From the NCBI GenBank assembly GCA_013398955.1, contig VWPU01011712.1, positions 1-64,000 of the forward strand: a stretch of 64,000 nt of DNA, in the 5' to 3' direction. Below the pieces are notes generated by a model. It searched no databases. It worked only from the letters and a program-made list of their open reading frames with translations, and was not told where the DNA came from. Below, piece after piece: positions 13,563 through 24,990 of the stretch. Every line of letters starts with the position of its first letter. Position 1 is the first letter of the stretch. The translations under genes were made by a program, and so were the position numbers. Source of the stretch: Callaeas wilsoni. Taxonomy: Eukaryota; Chordata; Aves; Passeriformes; Callaeidae.

Positions 13563-14009
13563 TGATGCCTTGCAGAGGCTGCCCGGGAGCAGAGGCTGGA
13601 CAGAGTGAAAGGATAAAGGGCAGGGATTTATTGAAAGGCCTTTACAGGGCACACCTTGGGCAGTGCAGGAGTCTCGCAGAGACTGCACCCAGGATGGACA
13701 CAGCCACACGTTTTTCGGACAGATATAAGTTTTGTCCATTTACATATCGGAGGTTAATTGTCCAATTCCAGCTTCAGGCAGTGCAGTCCCATTCTCTCTG
13801 TTTGCTCCTCCCCAACTCACTTTTCTTTCCATTTCTCAGGACCTGAGGCCGTGAGGTTTCCTTGATTCTCAGGGCTAGAGAGGAATTGTTGTGTCTGACA
13901 AAAATGGGAAAAGCAGTAGCTAACACGCTACATGGAGCTGAGTTATACACTAAAGAATTTCAGGATTACAAACATATGAAAATATAAAAGCTAAAATCCT
14001 AAGGCATCA
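13563..14009 (-). mobile_element. Solo LTR of an endogenous retrovirus, minus strand, inside the minisatellite
   Basis: The 447-base element has a 9-base terminal inverted repeat, beginning TGATGCCTT and ending AAGGCATCA on the plus strand, so it has the TG...CA ends of an LTR. It is flanked by a perfect 4-base duplication, TCAG, at 13559-13562 and 14010-14013. Removing the LTR and one TCAG rejoins the 47-bp minisatellite in register. On the minus strand AATAAATCCCTGCCC supplies a polyadenylation signal near the 3' end (plus-strand TTTATT at about 13626), which fixes the orientation. No gag, pol or env sequence is attached. I associate this LTR with songbird ERV families from memory. A 4-base duplication is more usual for class I elements than for ERVL. 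Confidence 0.87.
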
Positions 14010-14503
14010 TCAGCCTAGAGATACCTACAGCCCTCCCGCCATCGCCTCAGCCCACAAACACCCAGAAACACCCATGGTCCTCCTGCCATTGCATCAGCTC
14101 TGAGACACCCACAGCTCTCCTGCCATCGCCTCCGCCCAGAGACACCCAGAGACACCCACCGCTCTCCTGCCATCACCTCAGCCCAGAGACACCCAGAGAC
14201 ACCCACCGCTCTCCTGCCATCACCTCAGCCCAGAGACACCCAGAGACACCCACAGCTCTCCTGCCATCGCCTCAGCCCAGAGACACCCAGAGACACCCAC
14301 AGCTGTCCTGCCATGGCCTCAGCCTAGAGACACCCAGAGACACCCACAGCTCTCCTGCCATCACCTCAGCCCAGAGACACCCAGAGACACCCACAGCTCT
14401 CCTGCCATCACCTCAGCCCATATACACCCAGAGACACCCACAGCCCGCCTGTCATTTCCTCAGCCCTTAGATGTTCACTGCCCTCCTGCCATCACCTCAG
14501 CCA
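14010..14503. repeat. 47-bp minisatellite, right part
   Basis: This continues the same array after the LTR, with about eleven units. The central units, for example those carrying CTCCTGCCATCACCTCAGCC at about 14164 and 14211, repeat exactly every 47 bases. Units toward both ends are more diverged, the usual pattern for an array that expands and homogenises in its middle. Read on the minus strand the unit includes GATGGCAGGAG, which resembles the G-rich core of classical hypervariable minisatellites. That resemblance is suggestive only. Confidence 0.95.
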
Positions 14504-17500
14504 TTCCGGACAGGAGTGGCCTCCCCACAGCCCTCTCTCTATCCCAACAGCCTCGCCAGACTGTCATGTGGGAGAGTGAGGAAGTGGAGCCCTATGGCTG
14601 TGGGGCAGGACGCCCAGGGCCTGCCCACTACGGGACTGCCCTTGCCCAGGCCACTGGAACCCGTGAAGTCAGAGAATTCCCGCCAATATAGAAATTATCT
14701 TCTCTGTGAGTGCCCGAGGGAACTAAACGGTCCATGAGGTTACTGGAAAAGAGGAACTCTGCCTGGATACATAGGAGATCCTTCTAGAAACGTCTCAACT
14801 CCAACTGAACACTAACAGGGGTAAAAAAAAAAGGCAGTATAAAAATGGGAACTGAAAAAGCATGGAAAGCTGCTCTCCAGCTGGTGGGCTCCTCTTGGCT
14901 GCATAAGCAGTTAGGAGACTTCAGGAAAAAACCAATTCTATCTAAGATGAACAGCTGCCCTTACACTGTGGTGTTTTTGCTGGTAGAGCCCACGTGGTGC
15001 TGCAGGAAACAGTGGCAAGAAAGGGGAATTGAAAGCCTTGGAGGAGCTCTGAGAAGCCGCCTTCTCCACTGCAGCCAAAAACACCCAATTAGGGCAAGAG
15101 GTAGCGGACAGGGGTGTGTGGGCAGGGACATGTGAGGGCACTGGATCAAGCAGGGAACCGGGGCACCTCGCCCTGTCCATGGCCCCATGGCATGCCTCAG
15201 TCCATGCCTACATCCAACCCTCCCTGCTGGCACTGAGTCATCCCTCAGAGCATCCTCCCTTCAAGCTATCAGAACCCAAGATAATGGCCAGTTTTTCTTA
15301 CTGACATTCCCATCCCTAAATACATTTTCACCATGGAGACCGTCTCCCTTATTCATCTCTCATCCCAGGAGACGCAACTTTGTGGGACTCCAACTCCTGC
15401 TTGTTAGCTCAAGCCAAAAGGAATAACTATCAACTAAGAATAAATACTAATTAACCTGAATCCTTCATCATATCGTGATCTGAACCAGATGCTATCTCTA
15501 ACTTTAGGCTGCTTTGAGATGCAACCTTTATCTGCAGCAGGCAAAAATAAGATTCCTTCTTTTGATAAAGTTAATTGTGGGCCTCAACAAGACACATTTC
15601 TTGGCAATACTGTGCTCTTACCTTTAAATCTTGTGAACTCACAAGGGTTTGAAACGCCTTACATTTTGAGTGCCTCTCATATGAGTTTTGTGACTGAGGA
15701 GAATTCAGTCCAGGAACTTTCCCATGTCGTGCTGGAAAAAGAGGTGCAGTGAAGGCAGCTTTAACACTGCACACAAGTGCCGAATAGAGGCTGTCTCAGA
15801 ACACTGAGCCAAGACTGCACAAGAGCACAGCCAAGATTTAGCCCCCCCAGTGCAGGGGACAGTGGGGTGAAAGCCATATGGTATCTTCTGTTGAGCTGGT
15901 TGAAATCAATAATGCTTTATATTGGTTTTAGTATCAGAGAAAGAATAATAGAGCAGGGTTAAAACGAAATATTTATTTGCCAGAGTGTATCAACATTTCA
16001 AAGCTGCTTTGTTATGATTTTTTTCATTTGTTGGAAGTAGCTCCAATGCTTTCTAAATTACTGAAAACCACTGTTAAAAATTCCTGTAACAAAACTATGT
16101 TTTTCATTATGACTGTTGGTACTTATGCAGACAACATACACAGAGAGAGGAAACAATACAAACCAGACTTACAGTAAAAGCCAAGATCTTTCATAAATGC
16201 AGCTGTGTTCTCTTGCAGAAAAATAGATTATTTGGGGGAAAATATTTTTGGACTTCAAAAACTAGTGACAGGGATACCAAATAAGTCTTGGCAAGAGCTG
16301 TGCAAAGTTGAACTCTGCCCAGTTCCACCTCTCAGGCACCTTCTGTGCAACAGTCTACGCTGGTAACTAGGATTAGCAATTTAATCTTCACATCACTTCA
16401 GCATGGACATGTAAGTTTCAACAAGCCTGCAGATGAAGTCATAAAATCAAGCCTCTACCATTTTGAAGTTGCATAAACAGTGTTTAAGTGGTTTAATAGT
16501 GGGGTTTGTTTGTACAGCACAAATGTCATTGTATATAGCAGCTCAGCAAGTCCAAAGATGTGTCCAGCAGTGCCAACTCCCCAGGTGCTGGCACACCTTC
16601 CCATCCACAGACCCTCTGCTGCAGATCACCAAGGGCCTCTTGGGCTACATCTCACTTGTGAGGCCAGACATTACCCAACCCTTTGTTATGTGGCACGAGG
16701 AACTGCTTCTGTGTCCTCTGAAATAGACCTTGCTTTCCTAGAAGAAAGCCCTCAAATTTGTGTTAAAGGAACGAATGGCAGCTCCATCATCCAGGAGAGC
16801 TGAAACAGCCAATACCACTGAGGACTAAGTACTGTTCTACCTCCTTGATGAGTCCAGTCACCACCTACCTCCTCTCTGTGTCTTGCAAGTGGCTGTTTCC
16901 TATGGTAGTAAGGCACTAGTGAGCAGTGAGAACCACACAAGATAACCAGAAGTTACCTGATTCTTACCAAAACTGATGGGAATTACATAACCAATGGGGT
17001 TTTTTTGAGAACTCTGTGCAAAAATTGCTTTTAAGTCTTCTATTTAGGGTACTGGCTGACTGTAAACCTCTAAAGGTACACAGTCAAGTGGAAACATTCA
17101 CCAGAGTTTCAGCTACCTGAACAGTCCCAGGTGCTCAGGTGTATTTTAGGTACTGAAAACAACCTTTAAAACTTGAGTCAAGATTCCTTTCCTTGAACTA
17201 AAGGCTCATAATCTTTGATGAGTCCTATAACCAAAACTGCCATCATAACAAATGCACAGGCATCTCCTTTCCTGGATGTGGGTGGTTTTGATGCCTGCAC
17301 TGGTTATAAGCAGCAATGTACTAAGGGAGTACAAAACCATGAAATTTAGGAAGATGAGTAATGTATGAAGTGTGGAGGCAGTGAGAGATGATCCTCATAT
17401 TATGTGCTTTTATTTAATAATTTATAAATAAGTATCAGCTTTCCCCAAACTGCCCCTCAGCCTAGCAATTACATGTTGGCTGATTTCTGGTTAGTGCTGT

Positions 17501-19954
17501 TCTTTTATAATAACAAACTGTTCCCAAAGCCTCACATACAGAGAATTAGACAATCAAAGTATTGTGTGTGATTTTCCACTTAATTCATTCAGTTAGCTGC
17601 AATTAAAACAATATAATCCAAGGCCTTGTGTGTTTCTTCTGAAAAAATACAAAACTTTACTTGTTACTATTAATATATACAACCTACATGAAAGAGTTAA
17701 CAAAGCCCCTTTGTCTTCACTGTTGTAGTAGAGTAATTTTCTTATCCTTTTCTGTGGATGCCCTGGCAGTCATCAATATTTCTTTCAGTTGCTGTTCTTC
17801 AAAAGACACACACTTTTCATTCAACTGCACAAAAAAAAAGGAATCCAGTGGGACAAATTCCCTCGGTGAGCAGATCCGCCGTAGCTGTCTGGGCAGGAAT
17901 CTAGGTGAAGGTGCAGGGTGTGCATTAAGGAGATGATTGAACGTATTTAGAAGGGAAGAGGCACCCTTTTATCAGGCAGTAATCAAATTTCTGTTAGATT
18001 TTACCTAGATATTTTACCTAAATATTTCATATTTCTGGAAAAGCACTGTTGCATGGCTGCTGATCTCTGCTCACCCACTTCGTATAAATGACATACCAAT
18101 TTTTGCATGGCTAGAGAACCTTTCCTTTTTTTTTTGTTTTATAGAGCTTCACTAATGAAACCTAATGGCAATCTAATTAATATTATACCAGATTTGCAGG
18201 TGCAAAAGAGAATAGAAGCTGTACTTGGCTTCACAAGAAAGGGATAAGCCACCCTATTAGAGCTGCTGTGGCTGTCTCCCATACCACCGAGCTCCCCCAA
18301 AACTGGGCATTATTTCCATCAGTCATGAACAGAGAGTGTGCAGTACTCAGAGTGCAGCAACATCTCTGCCTTCTGAGGATGCACTGTGTCTGTCCGAGTC
18401 TCACGATGTTTCCAGAGCTTCTGTGAACAAGGAATATGTCCACACTGTTCTCAGCAGAAGGCTGATGTGCTGGTCTTGGGTATGTTAATTCAGTATTTCA
18501 ACAGTGGTTCTTGACAGAGGCTTGATTCAGCCTACTCCTGCAACAGAATAACAAAGCACTGGTTTGGATCTGATTTTGGACCCTTAATTATTATTCCACC
18601 AACGTAAATGAGCATTTCACTTAAGCTCAGTTCCTCAAGAAAGAACTATTGTCTGCTTTGATAAGATGGTATGAAATTTATCCAAATATTTATCAAACGA
18701 TGTGAAATCTTATTGGAAGAATATGTTTTGAGATTTTGTGAATGAAGTCCCTCAGGATAAAGTAACCCCAAAATACATGTCAGAGCAGAGACTCCCAAAG
18801 TCTGGTCCAAAGGGAACTCACAGCTCATTTAGTGCTCACTTTTATTCTTTTCTTCCAGTACACAACAGCATAAAAAGGCCAGGGCAAAATAAAGAACCAA
18901 AATCAGCATTTCTTTTCCAGAAAGGCAGACCTCTGCCAACCCCAGCTCCAAGAAACACTTTCCAGTATTCTCCTTCCTTGCAGTTACTGTCGTTCTACAT
19001 GGATGTTACACAGTGATGAATGACAAGGAAGGCAATTCACCAAACAAGGTACCTCTTCCAAAGTTATTTTTATTAAAAGAAATGCTAATATCATACTCGT
19101 GACATATGACTTTATGCTTGAAGAATCCTGCAATTTGCATACAATCTGAGTGAAAGAAATTTAGTTGAAAGACCACATCTCCAACTATTAATGAATGTTC
19201 CCAGAAAGTCTAACAAAAGAAAAAAAAAAAAATCCAACCACCTCTGCTTGGCACATTTTTTCCAAATGTGCTTTCTTAGCTTACATTGCTTTCATAGAGA
19301 TAACACTGGCAGAGAGTAACTGTATACGTTCTGTAATAAATATACTTTTGATATGGCATGTCGGCGCAATTAGATTACTAAAAAATTTTTTATAAAGCTA
19401 AACTTATCATCAGTGTATATCAAGGATGTTATTACAATAAACTATATAGAGTAATGCACTGTCCATGAAATCAAGGAGGTATTTCATATCACTTTAATAT
19501 GTTGACATTATCAACTGACCTATAAATACCAATAACATTTTCATTATCATCTACATTTAACCTACTTTAAGCTTTCATGTGCCCTTATGTCCAATACCCC
19601 AAAACATGCAATTCAATTCAAGCAAGTAACTCCAAAAATCACATCAAGGAAGTTCTTTATTGGTTTCTCTCAATGACTTCCAGATTAAATCTGCTCTTCT
19701 ATAATCACAGAAAAGGCTTCCTGTAAATATCTAGTCTAAAAACACATGGTTGAAGTTAGATATTTTCAATGCTGCAACAAAGGACCATGCAACTACAAAA
19801 TAGTTAATAACTCTCCTGATGACTCACATACTGAAATCAGTGCTGACTCTTAGTATCAGAAGAATGAAACCCTATTTAAGAACTAAAATAAGATTGTGGA
19901 GCACACAAAGGGAATGGGTTTGGATCTCAAAGTATCTACCTTTTACCTACTCAC
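14504..19954. other. Unique non-coding sequence, no gene seen
   Basis: No gene is supported. There are A-runs at 14823-14832 and about 19210-19222 and a T-rich run near 18127-18136. All open frames are short (107 codons or fewer) and unrecognised. The first kilobase is moderately GC-rich, and the rest is AT-rich with no recognisable repeat family. Confidence 0.55.
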
Positions 19955-19993
19955 CGTTCAGACACTTGGGCTTCATCAAACTCCCAAGTATCA
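19955..19993 (-). other. Candidate minus-strand micro-exon of 39 bp, unrecognised
   Basis: On the minus strand the acceptor TGCACATTCTTGCAG is followed by 39 bases ending GAACG and then GTGAGTAGG, a strong donor. Frame 2 reads DTWEFDEAQVSER, and it joins in phase both to the candidate upstream at 20447-20486 and to the one downstream at 12198-12294. I recognise no family. The same bases lie inside an exon-like segment on the plus strand (19962-20047). At most one is likely to be real. Confidence 0.18.
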
Positions 19994-20047
19994 CTGCAAG
20001 AATGTGCACTATCAGTGCAGTGAGTGCGTAAATGCCAGAATGCCAAG
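19962..20047 (+). other. Candidate plus-strand exon of 86 bp, unrecognised
   Basis: A pyrimidine-rich acceptor (CTACTCACCGTTCAG, ending at 19961) precedes 86 bases that end GCCAAG followed by GTAAGG at 20048. Only one frame is open through the whole segment. It includes the stretch KYHCKNVHYQCSECVNARMP, with cysteines that recall but do not match a zinc-binding pattern. It ends two bases into a codon, in phase with the plus-strand candidate at 51462-51576. It conflicts with the minus-strand candidate on the same bases. I cannot identify the product. Confidence 0.15.
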
Positions 20048-20446
20048 GTAAGGAAGAGGCAGACATTGTAAATCTGTTCAGAGTAGTGTTCCAGATTGGT
20101 GCTAAAATAAGAGTTATGAGCTATATTCAAGTAAATATAAGATTATCTATACTCAGTTCAGGCCGCCTTTAGTCATCATCTACTTGGGAAGAAATTATAG
20201 CTTATACAGAACAGCATTCACTTTTGTCAATAACAAAAAGTGAAAGTGAACAAACTCTGGCCCTTCTCCAGTTCAGGCCAAGGAGAGACCCATGCATGAA
20301 TCTCATGACATCTACCCAGCCCCATACAGCTGCACTTACGCATTCTGTAAGCTCCCAGATCAAAAGCAGTTGGCTCAAGCCTTTGGAAAAAGAAATGTTT
20401 CACATCAAAATATTCTTCCAAACAGAAGTTGAGTACACAAACTTAC

Positions 20447-20486
20447 CATCTCTCCTTGTAACAAAAGTTTTCATCCATAATGTTTG
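20447..20486 (-). other. Candidate minus-strand micro-exon of 40 bp, unrecognised
   Basis: On the minus strand the acceptor GGTCTTATCTTCTAG precedes 40 bases ending AGAGATG and then GTAAGTTTG, a near-consensus donor. Frame 3 reads NIMDENFCYKER and is in phase with the candidate at 19955-19993, only about 450 bases away. No family is recognised. The segment is short enough for the signals to be coincidental. Confidence 0.18.
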
Positions 20487-23400
20487 CTAGAAGATAAGAC
20501 CTTTACTACACCAGCGAGCAACAGAAACTTTCAGGCTCGTACATCTTGAATAGTTTCAGTTATAAATGGACAAGTGTTCTTCACACCTCCTAGAACAGGG
20601 AAACAAAGAAGAGTAAAACAAATCCTGGAGTCCTCCAGAAACTCAGCATTTCCACCTAGCTTTCTATTCAAGTATTTCTACCCTTGATTATTGATACTAA
20701 ACAAATCTATGGATGGACTGAACAGCAACAAATCAGTAGCAGCTAATAAAATTAAACTGAGCTAGACGTCATTGCAATACTGAACAAAACAGATTCTTCC
20801 CTCCACTAATAATGACTAGAGCAGACAGAAGTGCAAAAGCTGTGTGATGACAGACTTTCATCAGGGAAGGCAAACGGGAAGGCCTTGGCAGCTGTGTAAA
20901 TTCTGTGGTTTGGTCCTGGAGGTTGTGGCTTCAGCCCCAGGTCCCAATTCCCTACCACAAACCACTAGAGATCTCTCTGAGCAAATGCAGGATCAGCTCC
21001 TTCTCAGCGAGGCTCCATTAGATTTAAATATCATCCATCCAAAAGGCCTGCAGTGGAAGCATCCTGCCATAGGCATGGCTACTCAGCACACCTGTGGGCA
21101 TGACACAGCTGAGACCTTTTCAGCTTGACAACAGAAGAAAATGCCCTGAGCACCTTCCATCCCTGCAGGCTGCCTGCCTTCTTGGACAGCCCCTGGGGAA
21201 CACAACTCAGCTGCCTTCTCTGAATCAGACACAGAGGACTGCAGATTAATTAATGCTGCCTGTAACCCAGGAACACCCTGGGGACCTTAATCACAGTCCT
21301 TGGCCATGCTCCACTAGGCACTTTCCATGCAGTAGGCAAAAGGCAGGCTCTGTATGCCAGGGCTCCTCCAAGAAAGAGCTGTCCACCTGCAGCAGAACCT
21401 GCAGAGCAGCAGCTTTTGAACCACTCCACGGTCTAAGTTGCTATTCCCAATATCCAAATGTAGCTAGCTCAGCCTGTTACTGTCAGTCTTTCTGAACTCT
21501 GGCACTGAGGCAAACCTGCATGAGCACCAGTGGTCACAGCCACCCAGGCACTCCAGCTGACACAGGATATAGATGGAAGTCACGCATGAGGCAGCCCCTG
21601 CTTTGCATTTTGGTGCAGATGTACACAGAGAAAGGAGTGAGGGCAGAGCTGAGACAGTGGGAAGCTTAGAGAGAAGGAGGGTGTCTTACTTAAAATCACT
21701 GTAAAGCACATTACAAATCTGTTAAATCATTGTGGCTTACCCTGTATTTCAGAGTAAATTAGTAACTTTTCAGAGGGAGTGAAGAAACTACCACTCCACT
21801 TTTAAATAATGAAAATGCTAAAAAACCTACACTTAACAGCTCTAAAACTGCAGCAAGTCACCCACCAACACCCACTCCTCTTGTCAGCAGGCTTTTTTCA
21901 GCTTTGCCTATTATTTGTGTCAAGTCAGAGATGTCTAATGTTTGCTGTGCTTATCTGCTCAACTTTCAGGAGCCCCAAATGTTACAATATGTACCTGTGC
22001 CACTGACCTTTTTCCCCACAGCATTTTGATCTAAATAAGTAAAAACCACAGAGTTTCCAAAATCATTTGGATTCACTGCTCTGAGTGCATAGCTGTAAAA
22101 AATCTGCTTTAAGATTAACATCCAATTTTATTCATGCCTGAGGCTTCACCACAGCATCTATTTTTGTAAGATTAACAGCAAGATTCCAGTTCTCCAGAAA
22201 TGTAAAGAGTAACAGACAATTGTAAAAGGAAGATGATGTTTCCTAACCTGCCCTGCTCACATCCAAGAAGGTACATTTTCCTAGCCGTTTCCAAATTGGG
22301 TGTAGTTTCTATTTGCATTTTTGCACCCACAACATACAGCATATGTATTAGTCCTTCTGCCTCCCATTAGCTGGAATGCAAACTGTGGGTGCCAAAAAAT
22401 ACTAACATAAATCTCACATGTGCAAAGCATCCCCTGAAAGACAGCTTTTACTCTGGAGGAGTTAAGAAACAGCCATGTTCCAGTACCTCGCACAAGAGCA
22501 GTTGAATCATCTAACTTGAAAATACAAGTATAGAAAATGAGCACTTGATATTTTGGCTAATCCATTTGAAATGAGTATACATAAAAACACTTCTTTTTAG
22601 ACATGGCAACCTGAGGACAAATTGAGGGTCATTTTTAACGTAAACATCAGAGGAGATGTTGCTTTAAATAGTGCCTTTGGTGTCTGTCAATTAGAGCTAT
22701 TGCATTGCTGTCAACTTGCACTCCTGCTTTAGTTCCAGCTTTGCTCCATCCTACACTCCATCTTTTGCTGATCCGTACAAATCAATTGTCTCTTGAAAAC
22801 ATGCACTAACCACTGGAAAGTGAAATTAATAAAGTGTGAGAAAATCTGATTCATAAAGCTGACACTCCTGTGCCCAAAGACTCTGGGTTTCTCCCCTCCA
22901 GCTAGCAGCTTCAGATAGGCAGGCAAAGTGGTAAAAGATTATCAAATTACAACCGTCATTCCTGACAAAATGCATCTCAATGCTGGAAGGAATTTTAGGT
23001 TTTAAGCTAAACCACCACCTCAAAGGGTTCCTCAGAGCCTGTCAATATCTATACGTTGGATGGAAAGCTACCACTGAGCGCAGTGTGTCCAACATATAGA
23101 ACCTGCCACAAAATGAAGTTCTTCGTAAGAAAGCTCATCTCAGTCTTGGTTGGTAACAATAACAAGGAGACAAGATGAGACCATCAGTCTCAATTGTGAA
23201 GACAATGTTTTCCTCCCATATTATTCTGTCTGTCATGTTCCCTTCAGGTTCCAAAGGAATCCCTGTCTCATACATCATTATTTCCCACAAAGCCTGAAAG
23301 CCCTCAGGGGGGTTTCTTCCTGCCCACTGTACCAGCCTTGAAGCCTGAGTACCTTCAGAGCAGTGACAGAGGCCTCTGCCAGCAATAATGGGGAACATCT

Positions 23401-24820
23401 GCATACCAATTAAACTGCTGAGTGCTGAAGAGTAAAAAAAAAAAGAAAAAAAAAAAAAGAGGGGGAAAAGCCTTGAAAGTAAATCTGAGCCAAGTTCTAA
23501 TTAATGCCCTAGGCCGCGATTCACCACAGCACTTAGGCATGTAGTTAACTTTAAGCATGTATTTAGTTCCATTGAAGTCAAAAGACAGCATCGAAGAGGC
23601 AAACTACATTAGCACAATTTAATACTCTTTGGGCTAATTAATCAGCCATAAAAATTAACTACGAGAACTGTATTCCTTATTTCCCTCACTGTGACATTTC
23701 CAGATAAAAATTCTTGAATGTGGCTGGAATAAGCAAAAAAAGCACTACTCATTTGGCTGTCATGGGGTGCTTGGTCCTACAGCTGTGAAGGCCAGTCCCT
23801 AAGAACAGCTGCAGGAACTAAGCTCTCTCCACATCACAGCCTACTGTCTGTATCTTCTATGTGGTGGCAGCTCACAGACACAAAAAGCACAGCCCTTGTC
23901 CTGAGGAGCAGTAATGGAAGAAATGAAAAGAACTGGCAACAGATGAGCAGTGGATGGCACATCAGAGACATCTTTCCCTTTCTCTATAAAGAGGCATTTG
24001 CTCACTGCAGCATCTCAGTGTCAGTTGTGACTGGAGGTGGCAAGGAAGGGCAGCAGACAGGGCTGGGTGAGCAAGGGAGGCTGAGAGCAGATGCAGGTTT
24101 GCAGACGGCTGGTGAGGTTTCCAAGCAGGCACTGTCGGGCAGAGCGGGGCCGAGGGGAAGGGTGCTGGTGTCTAAAGGCTAGGCAGAATGGAGTCTGGCC
24201 CAGCCCCAGTGCAGGCAAGGGCTAAACTCTCCTCAGTTTCAGTGCAGCAGGACTAAGCCCGTAAATAAGAAGCCCAGAGTACAATCTCCAGTTAGCTGAA
24301 TTGTCCCAGAGACATCCAACCCTCTTCTCTACTTGGTAAGCCCAGCATGGAGAATGGCTGCCAACACTGCACCAACAACATGCAGGCTGGATTTGGCCTA
24401 AGCATGGTCTCCAAGGGCCAAATGTGACCAACTTTTGAGGTCTTGTTGACTTCAAAAAAGCATGTGTAACAACCAACCATTCTGTAAATCAGAATGCAAG
24501 GAGACAAGCTGGCTGAAAAGGATGTTCTTGCTAGGGATTTCCGCAAAAATGAAGCCACAGAAAGTTTGCTGAGTATCATTAATGCTGTACATGGAAATAT
24601 AAAAGCAAGAAAAATGAAAGCAGGGGACAGAAACTCCTGGTTGACAATACTTCCTTATCTCATCCATCATGAAAAAAAAAAAAAAGAACAAAAACAACCT
24701 CCAAAAATTAGAACAACATGAGAATAAAAGAAAGTACCAGCACAGCTTTTCAAATTAACTTTGAATTTCCCTTGCTTTCATTGGTTTAAGAGCTCTATTG
24801 TTACTCCCTTTTTTTTAAAT
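20487..24820. other. Unique non-coding sequence, no gene seen
   Basis: No gene is supported. Two A-rich tracts stand out, at 23434-23466 (interrupted by single Gs) and at about 24671-24684. Neither is preceded by a recognisable retrocopy or CR1 tail. Open frames are 107 codons or shorter and unrecognised. Confidence 0.55.
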
Positions 24821-24990
24821 TGCAGATACTAAAAATTCTTTTATCTTTCAAAGTCTTTAGAGTATGTTATATAATTACGTAATTAAGGCCTCTTTCAACT
24901 GGATATAATTTACTCTATAGTTTACAACAGCTGCACTAGAGCCATTACAGTTTATAATTTAAAAGCCTAATTAGAGGCTTCTTAATTAGT
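24821..24990. other. AT-rich patch with several TAATTA/AATTA motifs
   Basis: Within 170 bases there are several homeodomain-type cores (ATTACGTAATTAAG near 24874, CTAATTAG near 24968, TTAATTAG near 24982). There is also a short hairpin at about 24964-24981 (AAGCCT, six-base loop, AGGCTT). This could be a regulatory patch, but AT-rich DNA yields such motifs often. No conservation can be judged from one sequence. Confidence 0.2.

Noticed and set aside
13385..13846. 153-codon open frame, plus strand
   Set aside because: It runs through the minisatellite and into the antisense LTR, so it is repeat-derived.
14015..14206. Trp/Gly-rich frame on the minus strand
   Set aside because: Translation of the 47-bp minisatellite. 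The period is not a codon multiple.
23434..23466. A-rich tract as the tail of a processed pseudogene
   Set aside because: No polyadenylation signal or recognisable gene-derived sequence precedes it.
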